Assembly (NCBI GenBank): GCA_003136315.1 | Contig: PLDW01000058.1 | Coordinates: 1-32,457 of the forward strand | Length of the DNA: 32,457 bases | Source of the DNA: Gemmataceae bacterium | GTDB lineage: Bacteria; Planctomycetota; Planctomycetia; Gemmatales; Gemmataceae | Direction: 5' to 3' | Shown here: piece after piece, positions 23,991 through 32,296 of the stretch | Numbering within the stretch: position 1 is the stretch's first letter | Layout of the letters: every line of letters begins with the position of its first letter | The notes under the pieces: generated by a model | The model's input: only the letters and a program-made list of their open reading frames with translations | What the model was told of the DNA's origin: nothing | Database searches by the model: none | Translations under genes and position numbers: made by a program

Positions 23991-24093
23991 AACGCGGAAC
24001 CCGGAACGCGGAATTCGGAACTCGGAACGAAAAAACAACAGACACACTTTCCGGGATTTCTCGCTCCGCGTTTCCCGTTCCGCACTCCGCGTT
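23991..24093. repeat. Inverted repeat of GGAACGCGGA-type motifs
   Basis: The plus strand at 23991-24028 is built of AACGCGGAACCCGGAACGCGG-like units (each about 9 bases). The stretch 24050-24093 carries their inverted form (CTCCGCGTTTCCCGTTCCGC). The right arm ends at the prkA stop codon. A related GGAACGCGGAACGGG occurs at about 10355-10370. It may fold downstream of prkA or be a mobile simple repeat. Confidence 0.65.
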
Positions 24094-26134
24094 ACTTCTT
24101 TGTCTGGCCACGGGCGAAGATACTGGCCACGAAGTTCAGGATGTCCGTTGCGCTCGATTCGTTATAGCCGTAATTCCGAATCAGGCGACTCTTGACGACA
24201 TCGATTTTTTCCTGCGTTGCCTTGTCCACCACGTTGGAGACGATGGAGCTGAGCTTGATCGAGTCTTTCTGGTCCTCGAATAGCTTCAGTTCGAGGGCTT
24301 TCTGGAGCCGCTCGTTGGTCCGGTAGTCGAACTTCTTGCCGTCAAGCGCCAGAGCCCCGATGTAGTTCATGATCTCGCGACGGAAATCGTCCTTGCGGCC
24401 TTCCGGGATGTCGATCTTCTCCTCGACGCTCCGCTGCAACCGCTCGTCCGGCTCCTCGTAATTCCCGGTGTAGCGATTGCGGACTTTCTCTCGCTGGGTA
24501 TACGCCTTGACATTGTCGATGTAGTTCGAGCAGAGCCGGGCGAGTGCCTCCTCATCGGCCGCAATGGCCCGCTGGACCTCGTTCTTGACCACGTCTTCGT
24601 ACTCCTCCCGGACGACACTCAGGAGTTCCTTGTAGTGGCGGAGTTGGTCCTCATCCTTGACCAGCGAGTGGTGGCGTAGTCCGTCCTCCAACTCTTTCAT
24701 GACCATGAACGGATTGATGTTGTCCTCGTCCGGGTGGGCGACCAGGGCGTTACTGATCTTGTCCTGGATGTAACGCGGGCTGATCCCGAGCATCCCCTCG
24801 TTCACCGCATCGCGCTTGAGCTCGATCACGTTGTCCTCGGTGAACCCGGGCAGGGTTTTCCCGTTGTACAATTTCATCTTCTGGAGCAGGCTCAGGCTTG
24901 CGTGCTTCGGGGGGTTCAACCGGGTGAGGACCGCCCACATCGCGGCCACCTCGACCGTGTGCGGGGCGATGTGCTTGCCGCGGACCTTCCCTGCGTTGAA
25001 GTCTTTCTCGTAGATCTTGACTTCGTCGCGCAGGCGGGTGACATACGGAATGTCGATTTTCACGGTGCGGTCCCGCAGGGCCTCCATGAACTCATTGTTC
25101 TGGAGCCGCCGGTACTCCGGCTCGTTGGTGTGCCCGAGGATCACCTCATCAATGTCGGTCTGGGCAAACTTCTTCGGCTTGATTTTGTGTTCCTGCGATG
25201 CACCCAGCAGGTCGTAGAGGAACGCCACGTCCAGCTTGAGCACTTCAATGAACTCGACCACCCCCCGGTTGGCAATGTTGAGTTCACCGTCGAAGTTAAA
25301 CGCGCGCGGGTCGCTGTCGCTGCCATACTCGGCGATCTTGCGGTAGTTGATGTCCCCGGTCAGTTCGGTCGAGTCCTGGTTCTTCTCGTCCTTCGGCTGG
25401 AACGTCCCGATGCCGATCCGGTCTTTCTCGGACAGGGTGAGACGGTACACCCGAACCTCATTCTCCAGCATCCGCAGCCAATCCCCGTCGTACTTCGGCA
25501 ACCGGGCCTTGAACTCGTAGCGGCTGTAAGGGCTCAGATCGCCCTTGATCCGGATCTCGTAAGTGTGTGGACGGGCCTGGTCGTTGAGCATCGCAAGCAA
25601 CTGTGCCCGGTGTTCCTCGGGGATGAGTTGGAGCGGCTCGCTGTGCATCGGATCTTTCGCCCACGTCCCATCTGGTCCCTTCCAACTGAACGCGAACAGC
25701 ATCCCAGGGTCGGACCGGCTGTACTCTTCGAGTCCCCGCTTCAGAAGCCGGGCGATCGTCGACTTGGCGGATCCGACCGGGCCGTGGAGGAGGATGACCC
25801 GGCGCTCGGTCCCGTAGCCGAGGGCCGCACTCTTGAAGGTGTTGACCAGTTGCATGAGCGGCCGGTCAAGCCCATAGATTCCGTCTCCGTGGCGGGATGC
25901 GAAGTCGGTGAAGAACTTGAACCGGGTCAGCTTGTCCTTGTTCTCATAAATGTCCTCAACCCCGTGAGACATGATCATGTCGTACAGACGCTGATACGCG
26001 GTCCGGGTAACCGCGGGTGTCTCCAGGACGATGTTCAGATAGTCCTGGAACGACCCCTCCCAGTGCAGCTTCCGGAAGTCTGTCAAATCGATCTGGCTGC
26101 GTAAGCTGTCGAGAATCGCCGTGGCTGTGGCCAT
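24092..26134 (-). CDS. prkA: PrkA-type AAA+/serine kinase (YeaG-like), 680 aa
   Basis: ATG 26134 is chosen over one 8 codons upstream because GGAGG lies 10 bases before it. The N-terminal PrkA AAA domain has Walker [10 protein letters not shown] (118-126), followed by FAFSWKG and IPEEHR, both typical. In the middle are [18 protein letters not shown] and [17 protein letters not shown]. The C-terminal PrkA domain (from about 400) resembles a divergent kinase fold and contains [14 protein letters not shown]-like sequence (here ISPRYIQD). Length matches YeaG. The family acts with YeaH and SpoVR in starvation and stress responses. In Bacillus a PrkA homologue has also been described as a protease-like AAA+ protein. 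It is separated from yeaH by about 1.8 kb of toxin-antitoxin genes and ffs. Confidence 0.94.
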   Translation of the reverse strand: MATATAILDSLRSQIDLTDFRKLHWEGSFQDYLNIVLETPAVTRTAYQRLYDMIMSHGVEDIYENKDKLTRFKFFTDFASRHGDGIYGLDRPLMQLVNTFKSAALGYGTERRVILLHGPVGSAKSTIARLLKRGLEEYSRSDPGMLFAFSWKGPDGTWAKDPMHSEPLQLIPEEHRAQLLAMLNDQARPHTYEIRIKGDLSPYSRYEFKARLPKYDGDWLRMLENEVRVYRLTLSEKDRIGIGTFQPKDEKNQDSTELTGDINYRKIAEYGSDSDPRAFNFDGELNIANRGVVEFIEVLKLDVAFLYDLLGASQEHKIKPKKFAQTDIDEVILGHTNEPEYRRLQNNEFMEALRDRTVKIDIPYVTRLRDEVKIYEKDFNAGKVRGKHIAPHTVEVAAMWAVLTRLNPPKHASLSLLQKMKLYNGKTLPGFTEDNVIELKRDAVNEGMLGISPRYIQDKISNALVAHPDEDNINPFMVMKELEDGLRHHSLVKDEDQLRHYKELLSVVREEYEDVVKNEVQRAIAADEEALARLCSNYIDNVKAYTQREKVRNRYTGNYEEPDERLQRSVEEKIDIPEGRKDDFRREIMNYIGALALDGKKFDYRTNERLQKALELKLFEDQKDSIKLSSIVSNVVDKATQEKIDVVKSRLIRNYGYNESSATDILNFVASIFARGQTKK

Positions 26135-26457
26135 GGGTGAGTGTCCTCCGTGGATCATGCGGGCGGGGCGGTTTCAAACACCACCTGGCCCTTGTCGGGC
26201 AAGAGTCGTATGTGCGGTCCGCCCGGACCGATCAGGCCGCCTTGGCGGCCGGGGTAACTCGGGCGGGATCGCGGGAGGGAAGGCGTTTCCATCCGCCCCC
26301 CGGCCGTGACTCGGGGAAAGGATGCGCCAGCGTACCCGGTCCTCCTGGTCAGTTCAAGAGGGGGCCGCCCCGGAACGGTCGCGGTCGGGGGGCTAGTGCA
26401 TTCTACATGCCGTGGTCCAGGGTTCCAAGCCACTCCCAGCCCGACTCGGTTTGCCCG
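26135..26457. promoter_or_regulatory. Upstream region of prkA, no gene supported
   Basis: This GC-rich stretch must hold the prkA promoter unless transcription starts in the repeat further right. A minus-strand frame crosses it (26155-26499), but it runs into the palindromic repeat and has no recognisable domain. No clear sigma-factor box or operator was found. Confidence 0.35.
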
Positions 26458-26491
26458 GGGTGCCATGCCCACGGCTTTGCGTGGGCATGAA
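26458..26491 (+). repeat. Left arm of 34-bp inverted REP-like repeat
   Basis: This is a perfect inverted copy of 26673-26706. Each arm is itself a hairpin with the 10-bp stem CATGCCCACG / CGTGGGCATG around the loop GCTTTG, preceded by GGGTGC. It frames the transposase remnant. Confidence 0.9.
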
Positions 26492-26524
26492 TGCACCATG
26501 ACGAATCAGGAATTTCCCGGACAC

Positions 26525-26665
26525 TGGCAGCGATTCCCGATCGATCCGCAGAGGCCCAAAACGGATTGTCGAATCATCCGCCGCCAGTGACCAAATCCCG
26601 TCCTCCGCTTTCGCACACCACCGGCGATGTACAGGATTATTGTGCATGGACTCGATCTGCCCGAA
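26525..26665 (-). pseudogene. C-terminal remnant of a REP-associated tyrosine transposase (RAYT, Y1 family)
   Basis: The minus strand reads FGQIESMHNNPVHRRW, then AEDGIWSLA, then GPLRIDRESLP. RAYT and IS200-like proteins have here IEYIHNNPV.RG, the P.DW.WSSA motif and often a GPLRID ending. Only about 47 residues remain and the catalytic HUH and Tyr parts are missing. The remnant lies inside the inverted palindromic pair, the classic RAYT-REP arrangement. Confidence 0.8.
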
Positions 26666-26672
26666 GGCTGCC

Positions 26673-26706
26673 TTCATGCCCACGCAAAGCCGTGGGCATG
26701 GCACCC
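26673..26706 (-). repeat. Right arm of 34-bp inverted REP-like repeat
   Basis: Inverted, apparently identical copy of the arm at 26458-26491, with the same internal 10-bp stem. The two arms span 249 bases. From 26707 to 26901 nothing further is recognised. Confidence 0.9.
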
Positions 26707-26901
26707 GGCGTAAATGTGAGCGTTCCTTTGGTGTCCGGCCGGATCATTTCGCGCAGCAAACACGGGGGGTATTCGACCGCAATTGTCGATGTGAGGTGAG
26801 CACCCGCGCCGTTTGCACTTGGCGCCGGATGCCTTGGCTTGATAAACCCCATGTCGTTCCGGTCGGGACCGGTTCGCTCCACGGAACAGAGGATACAGCC
26901 A

Positions 26902-27258
26902 ATGCGAAACTTGCTTGCATTGTTCGGTGCCTTGGTTCTCGGGTTTGGCGGAGTCGGGTGGTACATGGGGTGGTACACGATCCACTTCGGTCGAACCCCC
27001 GACGGGAACATCCACCTCGAAGCCGACGTGGACCAGAAGAAGGTCATCCATGACACGGAAGACGGGGCCAAACAGGTCGGGCACTTAATCGGGAGTCAGG
27101 CGGAGAAAGCCCAGCAAGCCGCCAAGGAGACCCCGCCGGTCAACACCCCTGGCCCGGCGACCACCCCGCAGGGCGATCCCGCGAAGGTCGGCGGGTGGTT
27201 CGGTTCAGAGGGCACTCCCCCCGCTCCCCCTACCCCCCCCGCGGGAACCGGCAAATGA
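26902..27258 (+). CDS. Small membrane-anchored hypothetical protein, 118 aa
   Basis: ATG 26902 has AGAGGA about 9 bases upstream and starts a hydrophobic anchor (MRNLLALFGALVLGFGGVGW). The longer frame in front lacks support. After the anchor come a short strand-like part (YTIHFGRTPDGNIHLEADVD), a Lys/Asp helix (KKVIHDTEDGAKQVGHLIG) and a low-complexity Pro/Gly/Thr C-terminus. It is probably periplasmic and attached to the inner membrane. Function unknown. An intrinsic terminator follows. Confidence 0.65.
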   Translation: MRNLLALFGALVLGFGGVGWYMGWYTIHFGRTPDGNIHLEADVDQKKVIHDTEDGAKQVGHLIGSQAEKAQQAAKETPPVNTPGPATTPQGDPAKVGGWFGSEGTPPAPPTPPAGTGK

Positions 27259-27307
27259 CACCGGACGCGGGTGGCCTTCTGGGCCACCGCGAGTAGCATC
27301 TCCTGAG

Positions 27308-27342
27308 GCCGCGGGGTTCGTTCCCTCGCGGCTCGTTTTTTT
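27308..27342 (+). terminator. Intrinsic terminator after the 118-aa gene
   Basis: GCCGCGGGG pairs with CCC-T-CGCGGC around TTCGTT, followed by seven T at 27336-27342. A second hairpin (GTGGCC / GGCCAC) lies just before it, near 27270-27288. Confidence 0.8.
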
Positions 27343-27372
27343 CGCCTTCACCTCTACTCACTGGACCGGGGC

Positions 27373-28374
27373 ATGCCGACCCACCTTCCCGCGGCCATGC
27401 TGAACGAACCCGTCGCGAACCACGTCCGCCGGGAATTCGCGACGCTGGACCCAGGATGGACAGTCGGCGAGGCAATCGATCACATGCGGCGGCACCCTCC
27501 GCCAGGCCGGATTATCTACTTCTACGTCGTTGACAACCACCTTCGATTGGTTGGGGTGGTGCCCACTCGCCGGCTTCTGTTGAGTCCTGCCAGTGCCACG
27601 ATCACGGACATCATGATCCAGGGAGTGATCGCGATCCCGGGCGATGCAACCGTGTTGGAAGCCTGCGAGTTCTTCACCCTCCACCGACTCCTGGCGTTCC
27701 CGGTGGTCGATGTCGGCCGTCGGCTGATCGGTGTCGTGGATGTCGAGTTATACACCGAAGAACTGGCGGAGACCGGGGATGAGGCTCCGACGGTCGGGCG
27801 GGAGGATCTCTTCCAGCTCATTGGGGTTCGGCTGACCGCGACTCAGCAGACGCACCCTCTGCGGGCGTTCCGTGGACGCTTCCCCTGGCTGCTGTGCAAC
27901 GTCGCGGGCGGAACCCTCGCAGCCATCCTTTCGGGGATCTACGCGGAGCAGTTGAACTGGAATCGGGCGGTCCTCGCGCTGTTTATCCCGGTCGTGTTGG
28001 CCCTGGCGGAGAGTGTCGCGATCCAGTCGGTCACGCTGGCCCTTGATGCCCTTCGGGGGGCGACTCCAACCTGGAGAGGACTTGCCCGCCGCCTTCGATA
28101 CGAGGCCACAACGGGCTTGTTGCTCGGAGCCGCGACCGGGTTGCTGGTGGCGGGGTTGGCAGCGATCTGGCAGGGCGTGCCGGTCCTGTTCTGGGTGGTC
28201 GCCGGTGGCATCGGCTGCGGAGTCACCGGGGCGGCCTTGTCAGGGTTGACGGTTCCGTATCTCCTCCGCTTGCTCCGTCGCGACCCGCAACTGGCCGCCG
28301 GCCCCATCGCTCTGACCTGCGCAGATGTCCTCACCTTGCTGGCGTACTTCAACCTCGCCCGATTGCTCACCTGA
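27373..28374 (+). CDS. mgtE: MgtE-type divalent cation transporter, short form with CBS domains, 333 aa
   Basis: Residues about 10-135 form a CBS-domain pair (GRIIYFYVVDNHLRLVGVV, LLAFPVVDVGRRLIGVVDV). From about 170 there are five hydrophobic segments as in the MgtE channel. The last reads TCADVLTLLAYFNLARLL, keeping the Asp that lines the Mg2+ pore in MgtE. The helical N-terminal superhelix domain of classical MgtE (about 130 residues) is missing, giving 333 aa instead of about 450. In MgtE that domain and the CBS pair sense internal Mg2+, so regulation here may be simpler. A second Met 8 codons in is an alternative start. Confidence 0.85.
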   Translation: MPTHLPAAMLNEPVANHVRREFATLDPGWTVGEAIDHMRRHPPPGRIIYFYVVDNHLRLVGVVPTRRLLLSPASATITDIMIQGVIAIPGDATVLEACEFFTLHRLLAFPVVDVGRRLIGVVDVELYTEELAETGDEAPTVGREDLFQLIGVRLTATQQTHPLRAFRGRFPWLLCNVAGGTLAAILSGIYAEQLNWNRAVLALFIPVVLALAESVAIQSVTLALDALRGATPTWRGLARRLRYEATTGLLLGAATGLLVAGLAAIWQGVPVLFWVVAGGIGCGVTGAALSGLTVPYLLRLLRRDPQLAAGPIALTCADVLTLLAYFNLARLLT

Positions 28375-28536
28375 CCCATCCCCCGTGAACTTGAGCGAGA
28401 CCCCTCGGATTTCAGCGAAACCTTCACGTCTCGTTCCGGACGCGCCGATAAGAGAAACGATGACGCCGGTTCGGTCGGCTGGCCGAATCGATCAGAAGCC
28501 GGCCACGTCGGCGGGTGATCAGATGGGGGGAGCGCC

Positions 28537-29514
28537 ATGCTCGGGGCGATGCGCGGTCACCGGTGGGCCGGAATCACGGTTCTCGGGTCGGTCTTGCTCG
28601 GGGGGCCGGGGTGCTTTCACACCCATCCGAGCATGGTCGGCCCGGACCCAGCGGCTGGTGTGGCCCAACCGACGCCGCCGCCTATCAGCGTCCCTCCGGA
28701 CGGGGCAGTGCCGCGTGAACTCAGCAAAATCACGCTCCCCCCCTATGTGATCGAGGCCCCCGACAACCTCCTCATTGAAGTCGTTCGAGTCGGGAAGTTC
28801 CCCGTCCCCGATCCCAAAGACGATACCGGCACGAAGAATCTCCAAGACCCCTTGACCAACAAGGACATCCTCCGGACAGGGTCGCAGCGGCTTCCGATCC
28901 AGGCGATCTCCGGACCGTTCCAGGTGCGACTCGATGGCTCCGTTGGACTTGGGTTCTGGGGCTCTGTGACGGTTGCCGGACTCTCTCTCGACCAGGCGGC
29001 CCAGGCGATCCGCCAGCACTTGCTCAAGTCCAAGACCCTCCAGGATCTTGGGCAGGGTGACCAGCCTGAGAACCTGATCGTGATCGTGGATGTGCTCGCG
29101 TACAACAGCAAACGCTACTATGTGATCCTCGACGGGGGCGGATACGGGGAACAGGTCATCCCGTTCCCAATTACGGGAAGTGAGACCGTTCTTGATGCTC
29201 TCGCCAATGTGTTCGGGCTCCAGTCGGTCGCGTCCAAGCGGAACATCTGGGTCGCCCGGCGGTGTCCGCACCCGGACCAACCGTGGCAGATCCTCCCGGT
29301 CGACTGGATCGGTATCACCCAGCATGGCTACACCACCACGAACTACCAGATCATGCCGGGCGATCGGATCTACGTGAAGGCCCAGAGAATCGTCACCTTC
29401 GACACCACACTCGCCCGGGTCATCCAACCGATCGAGCGGCTCTTCGGAATCACGCTGCTGGGGGTGAATACGGTGAACCAGTTCAAGAGTACCGCTGCGG
29501 GCACCGGGCAGTGA
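28537..29514 (+). CDS. Polysaccharide export protein (Wza/OtnA-like, SLBB), 325 aa
   Basis: GGGGGAG lies 6 bases before ATG 28537. The N-terminus is a lipoprotein-like signal (VLGSVLLGGPGCFH, candidate lipid-bearing Cys26, with an atypical Pro at -2). The Poly_export pattern follows: YVIEAPDNLLIEVV, LDGSVGLGFWGSVTVAGLSL, AAQAIRQHL. Two SLBB-like parts come next (RYYVILDGGGYGEQVIPFPI and the late YQIMPGDRIYVKA). Such proteins form outer-membrane export channels for capsule or exopolysaccharide. No glycosyltransferase or Wzc-like kinase is seen nearby. Confidence 0.85.
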   Translation: MLGAMRGHRWAGITVLGSVLLGGPGCFHTHPSMVGPDPAAGVAQPTPPPISVPPDGAVPRELSKITLPPYVIEAPDNLLIEVVRVGKFPVPDPKDDTGTKNLQDPLTNKDILRTGSQRLPIQAISGPFQVRLDGSVGLGFWGSVTVAGLSLDQAAQAIRQHLLKSKTLQDLGQGDQPENLIVIVDVLAYNSKRYYVILDGGGYGEQVIPFPITGSETVLDALANVFGLQSVASKRNIWVARRCPHPDQPWQILPVDWIGITQHGYTTTNYQIMPGDRIYVKAQRIVTFDTTLARVIQPIERLFGITLLGVNTVNQFKSTAAGTGQ

Positions 29515-29608
29515 TCCGAAACGCGGGGTAGAATAACGTGCCCGGGACGCACCAAAGCGACCCCGGGCCGGACCGGCCCGACCGACCGGAACGAGGGAGG
29601 CTATCAGC

Positions 29609-30196
29609 ATGTTCGCGAGACTGCTCGGGACTGTAGGATGTATACTCGGGCTCGCGGGAGCAGCAGCCGCCCAGGTTCCGACCAACCCTTACGGGCAGCC
29701 GGGGTATGGCGGATACGGTGGCTATGGTGGATACGGTGGCTATGGTGACGGAGGCACTCAGCAACCCGGGGTCGGATACGGCAGCCAGTTTCCTCAGTTG
29801 GGGGGAGGCGGAACCCCAGGGAATGTGATGCCGAACATCTACAGCCCACAGAACCAGCCACTCAGTCCTTATCTGGGACTGTTCAGCAACACCAGCCCGG
29901 CGACCCGTTACTACTTCAACGTCCGCCCCGGGACGGTCGGCGGGGCCGGGTCATTCGGGGGAGCACCGAACATCGCGCCGGGTGGGAATCGGCTTCCGTT
30001 CTTCTCGCAACTGTCCGCCGGACCGGATCCCCTGGCACCACTCAACGCACCCCCCGGGACGGGCTCGGTCTTGCCCCCAGCGGGGCACCCGGTCGTGTTC
30101 GCGAACACGTTGGGGTACTTCCCCGGCTCAGCCGGCCGGGGGCTGCGGCCGGGGCTGTCCGGGGCGGGGAATCAGGCGGGAGCGGCACGGCGCTGA
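29609..30196 (+). CDS. Secreted Gly/Tyr-rich protein, 195 aa
   Basis: GGGAGG lies about 10 bases before ATG 29609. A signal peptide (MFARLLGTVGCILGLAGAAA, cleavage near AAAQV) is followed by a GYGGYGGYGGYG block coded by repeats of GGATACGGTGGCTATGGT. The remainder is Pro/Gly/Asn-rich with YYFNVRPGTVGG and no known domain. It lies 94 bases after the export-protein gene in the same direction, so it is probably part of one envelope locus. A surface or matrix protein is the plausible role. Confidence 0.65.
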   Translation: MFARLLGTVGCILGLAGAAAAQVPTNPYGQPGYGGYGGYGGYGGYGDGGTQQPGVGYGSQFPQLGGGGTPGNVMPNIYSPQNQPLSPYLGLFSNTSPATRYYFNVRPGTVGGAGSFGGAPNIAPGGNRLPFFSQLSAGPDPLAPLNAPPGTGSVLPPAGHPVVFANTLGYFPGSAGRGLRPGLSGAGNQAGAARR

Positions 30197-30241
30197 GGCC
30201 AGCTCACCGAATGAGACTTGGATCAGGAGAAGGGGCCGGAC

Positions 30242-32170
30242 ATGGATGTCACACGGCGGAAACCCAGGATGAGGCACGCGACTGCCGGGGTCCGGGGCGA
30301 ATCCCGAAGGATCGGACCCGTGAACACGACGTTCCAAGCGGCCTCCCAATTGATGAGCGGCTGGGAGACGATCCTGGGGCGAGTGCTCCGGATTCGTGGC
30401 CTCGTCACGGGGCTGGCCCTGGTGTCCGGGGTGTCGGCTTCCGCGTTCGCCCAGACCCCGACCATCCCGCAGACGGGCCGTGCCGCCGTGCTCCTGCCGC
30501 CGAGGGTCACCGACCCCTCCGAAGTCCCACTTGTGGCCCGTGGGGCATTCGACGACCTGCCCACATCGCCACTCGCGACCTCCCCCATTCCTCGGTCAGG
30601 CACTTCTGCACCTGTCCCCGGCCCGCTGACTCTACCTGCTGGGGGAGTTCCGCCATCCGGCCCGGCCTGGCTGCGTGGGGCTGACCCGAACGTCATCCCC
30701 GCGGGTGCCGGAATCGCCTCCCCAACCGGGAATCAGGTGAATCCGATCCCGGCCACACCGACGGGTGACGAGCCATCACTCGTATCCAGGGGATTGAACA
30801 AGCTAAAAGGCATGGTCGGCACTGGCAGCCCAGCCAGTGGGGAGGTCTCGCTCACCGGCCAACCGACTGGTGTTCGTGGACCGACAGATCCCTACGCCCC
30901 GCTCCAGGGGACGGGCGCGAACGGGGCACCGGTGCTCGCTGGACCACCGGCGTGGTACTGGTATGGATGGGGTGGCCCCACCCCGGGGACGAACGCCTAT
31001 GCTCCGAACGGGCAGTATCCGCGGGGGTCGTCGGCCTGGCACACGGTGACGAAGGCCACCCCGGGGGCGTTTCCTGTTCCGGTCATGAATCCGTACCGCC
31101 CAGCGCCAGGGAATGAGCCACCCGCCTATACAGCCGCATCGGCCCCTGGCGTCCAACCGCAGACAGGCCGTGTGCCGACTGGTGGAGTGGGAACCTCGAT
31201 CAGTCCACGAACTGCATCCGGTCAGGGTTATTCATCTCCACCAGCGATGAATCCGCCACCGCCGCAGGTCTCGCGATTGAACCCGCCACCGCCACCGCCC
31301 ACACCGGTTGCGTTGCCGTCGAAATTTACCCCAGCAACAGTCGGGACGGATGCCCCGCGGTTGATTCCGCAGGTGCCACCACCCACCCTTCCTGGCTTCA
31401 CACCGCCCACGCCAGAGACCCGACTCCCTGTGCCTCCGGCTCTCACACCGCCCACGCCAGAGGTCCAAGTCCCAATCGTGACCGTCCCACAGCCGTCAAT
31501 GGGGATCCCAACCCTTGCCACCCCCCCCATAATGATCCCGACGGCCATTCTCCCGCTCCAACCGACGCCGGTTCCCGAGTCGGGACCGGTGGTCGCCACA
31601 ATCCCGGTCCCAAGCCCGGCCATTGTGCTCCCACAGATCAAACCGTCTCACAACGAGCCCGAACCGAAGCGACCTGCGATTGTGTCTCACACTGCCGAAG
31701 GCTCGATCCTGACCACGACCAAGCCTGCGGTCCCGGTGACCCCGTCCGCTCCCGCTGCCCTGCCTGGGTCCGTGACCGACGAGGTCCGGTGGCAGTCGGC
31801 CCCCGACAAGGCAGTCCCACTGCCTCCGGGAACGTGGGTGCCGGCCGGTGTCACACCACGCAGCCCAACCCCACCGGCGAGCGAAGATGTCTGGCAGCAA
31901 CCCGGCGCTACGAACACCACAAACCGACAACCGATTGCCCGCGGACAGATGGCCGACCCCGGCCCGCAGACGGATCCCGTCGCCGACCTCATCCAGGCCA
32001 TCTGCCGGAGCCGGGCAGCCGAGGTGGACATCCGCTGGACAGGGAGCAAGAAATTGGGGGTCTGCTTTGAAGTGCGCGGCGAGGCGGACGCCCGACGTCT
32101 GGTCAGGGACATCTGCGCCCGGCCGGAACTGGCCCCCCTCCAGATCGATTTCTGCGTCTTGGTGAAGTGA
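30242..32170 (+). CDS. Proline-rich exported protein with small conserved-looking C-terminal domain, 642 aa
   Basis: ATG 30242 has GAAGGGG about 7 bases upstream. A TTG 8 codons earlier has no better support, and a Met at 30353 would give a more standard signal peptide. A basic leader precedes one hydrophobic segment (GLVTGLALVSGVSASAFAQ). About 480 residues of Pro-rich low complexity follow, including PPTPE repeats and a run of Pro near 31280. The last 65 residues (DLIQAICRSRAAEVDIRW to LQIDFCVLV) form a compact alpha/beta-like domain of unknown family. It is probably a periplasm-spanning or cell-surface protein of the envelope locus. Confidence 0.65.
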   Translation: MDVTRRKPRMRHATAGVRGESRRIGPVNTTFQAASQLMSGWETILGRVLRIRGLVTGLALVSGVSASAFAQTPTIPQTGRAAVLLPPRVTDPSEVPLVARGAFDDLPTSPLATSPIPRSGTSAPVPGPLTLPAGGVPPSGPAWLRGADPNVIPAGAGIASPTGNQVNPIPATPTGDEPSLVSRGLNKLKGMVGTGSPASGEVSLTGQPTGVRGPTDPYAPLQGTGANGAPVLAGPPAWYWYGWGGPTPGTNAYAPNGQYPRGSSAWHTVTKATPGAFPVPVMNPYRPAPGNEPPAYTAASAPGVQPQTGRVPTGGVGTSISPRTASGQGYSSPPAMNPPPPQVSRLNPPPPPPTPVALPSKFTPATVGTDAPRLIPQVPPPTLPGFTPPTPETRLPVPPALTPPTPEVQVPIVTVPQPSMGIPTLATPPIMIPTAILPLQPTPVPESGPVVATIPVPSPAIVLPQIKPSHNEPEPKRPAIVSHTAEGSILTTTKPAVPVTPSAPAALPGSVTDEVRWQSAPDKAVPLPPGTWVPAGVTPRSPTPPASEDVWQQPGATNTTNRQPIARGQMADPGPQTDPVADLIQAICRSRAAEVDIRWTGSKKLGVCFEVRGEADARRLVRDICARPELAPLQIDFCVLVK

Positions 32171-32192
32171 CCCAAAGGATTGCCATCACAAT

Positions 32193-32214
32193 CCAGGGCG
32201 TTGCCCCGCCCTGG
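32193..32214. repeat. Hairpin related to the repeat at 10597-10615
   Basis: CCAGGGCG pairs perfectly with CGCCCTGG around TTGCCC. The core CCAGGGC / GCCCTGG is shared with the hairpin in the cyclase to TIR gap. It lies 23 bases after the last gene and has no T-run. Confidence 0.6.
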
Positions 32215-32296
32215 GGTCGGGAGTTCGAGTTGCGGTGAAAGCTCAGTGTTCTCGGCGGTAAGGCGAGCGGCAGATGGAAGAATACCCCTCCGTCAT

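Noticed and set aside
23632-24111. Protein frames across the SRP RNA region
   Set aside because: The conserved RNA signature and end pairing explain the sequence. The frames encode low-complexity peptides.
24734-26104. A 456-codon plus-strand frame across prkA
   Set aside because: Antisense shadow. prkA has a Walker A motif and full family length.
26155-26499. A 114-codon minus-strand gene ending in ATGA overlap with an upstream prkA Met
   Set aside because: Its N-terminal part is the palindromic repeat, no domain is seen, and the better prkA start is 24 bases further in with GGAGG.
28519-29685. A 388-codon minus-strand frame opposite the export protein
   Set aside because: Antisense shadow. 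The plus strand has a ribosome site, a signal sequence and SLBB patterns.
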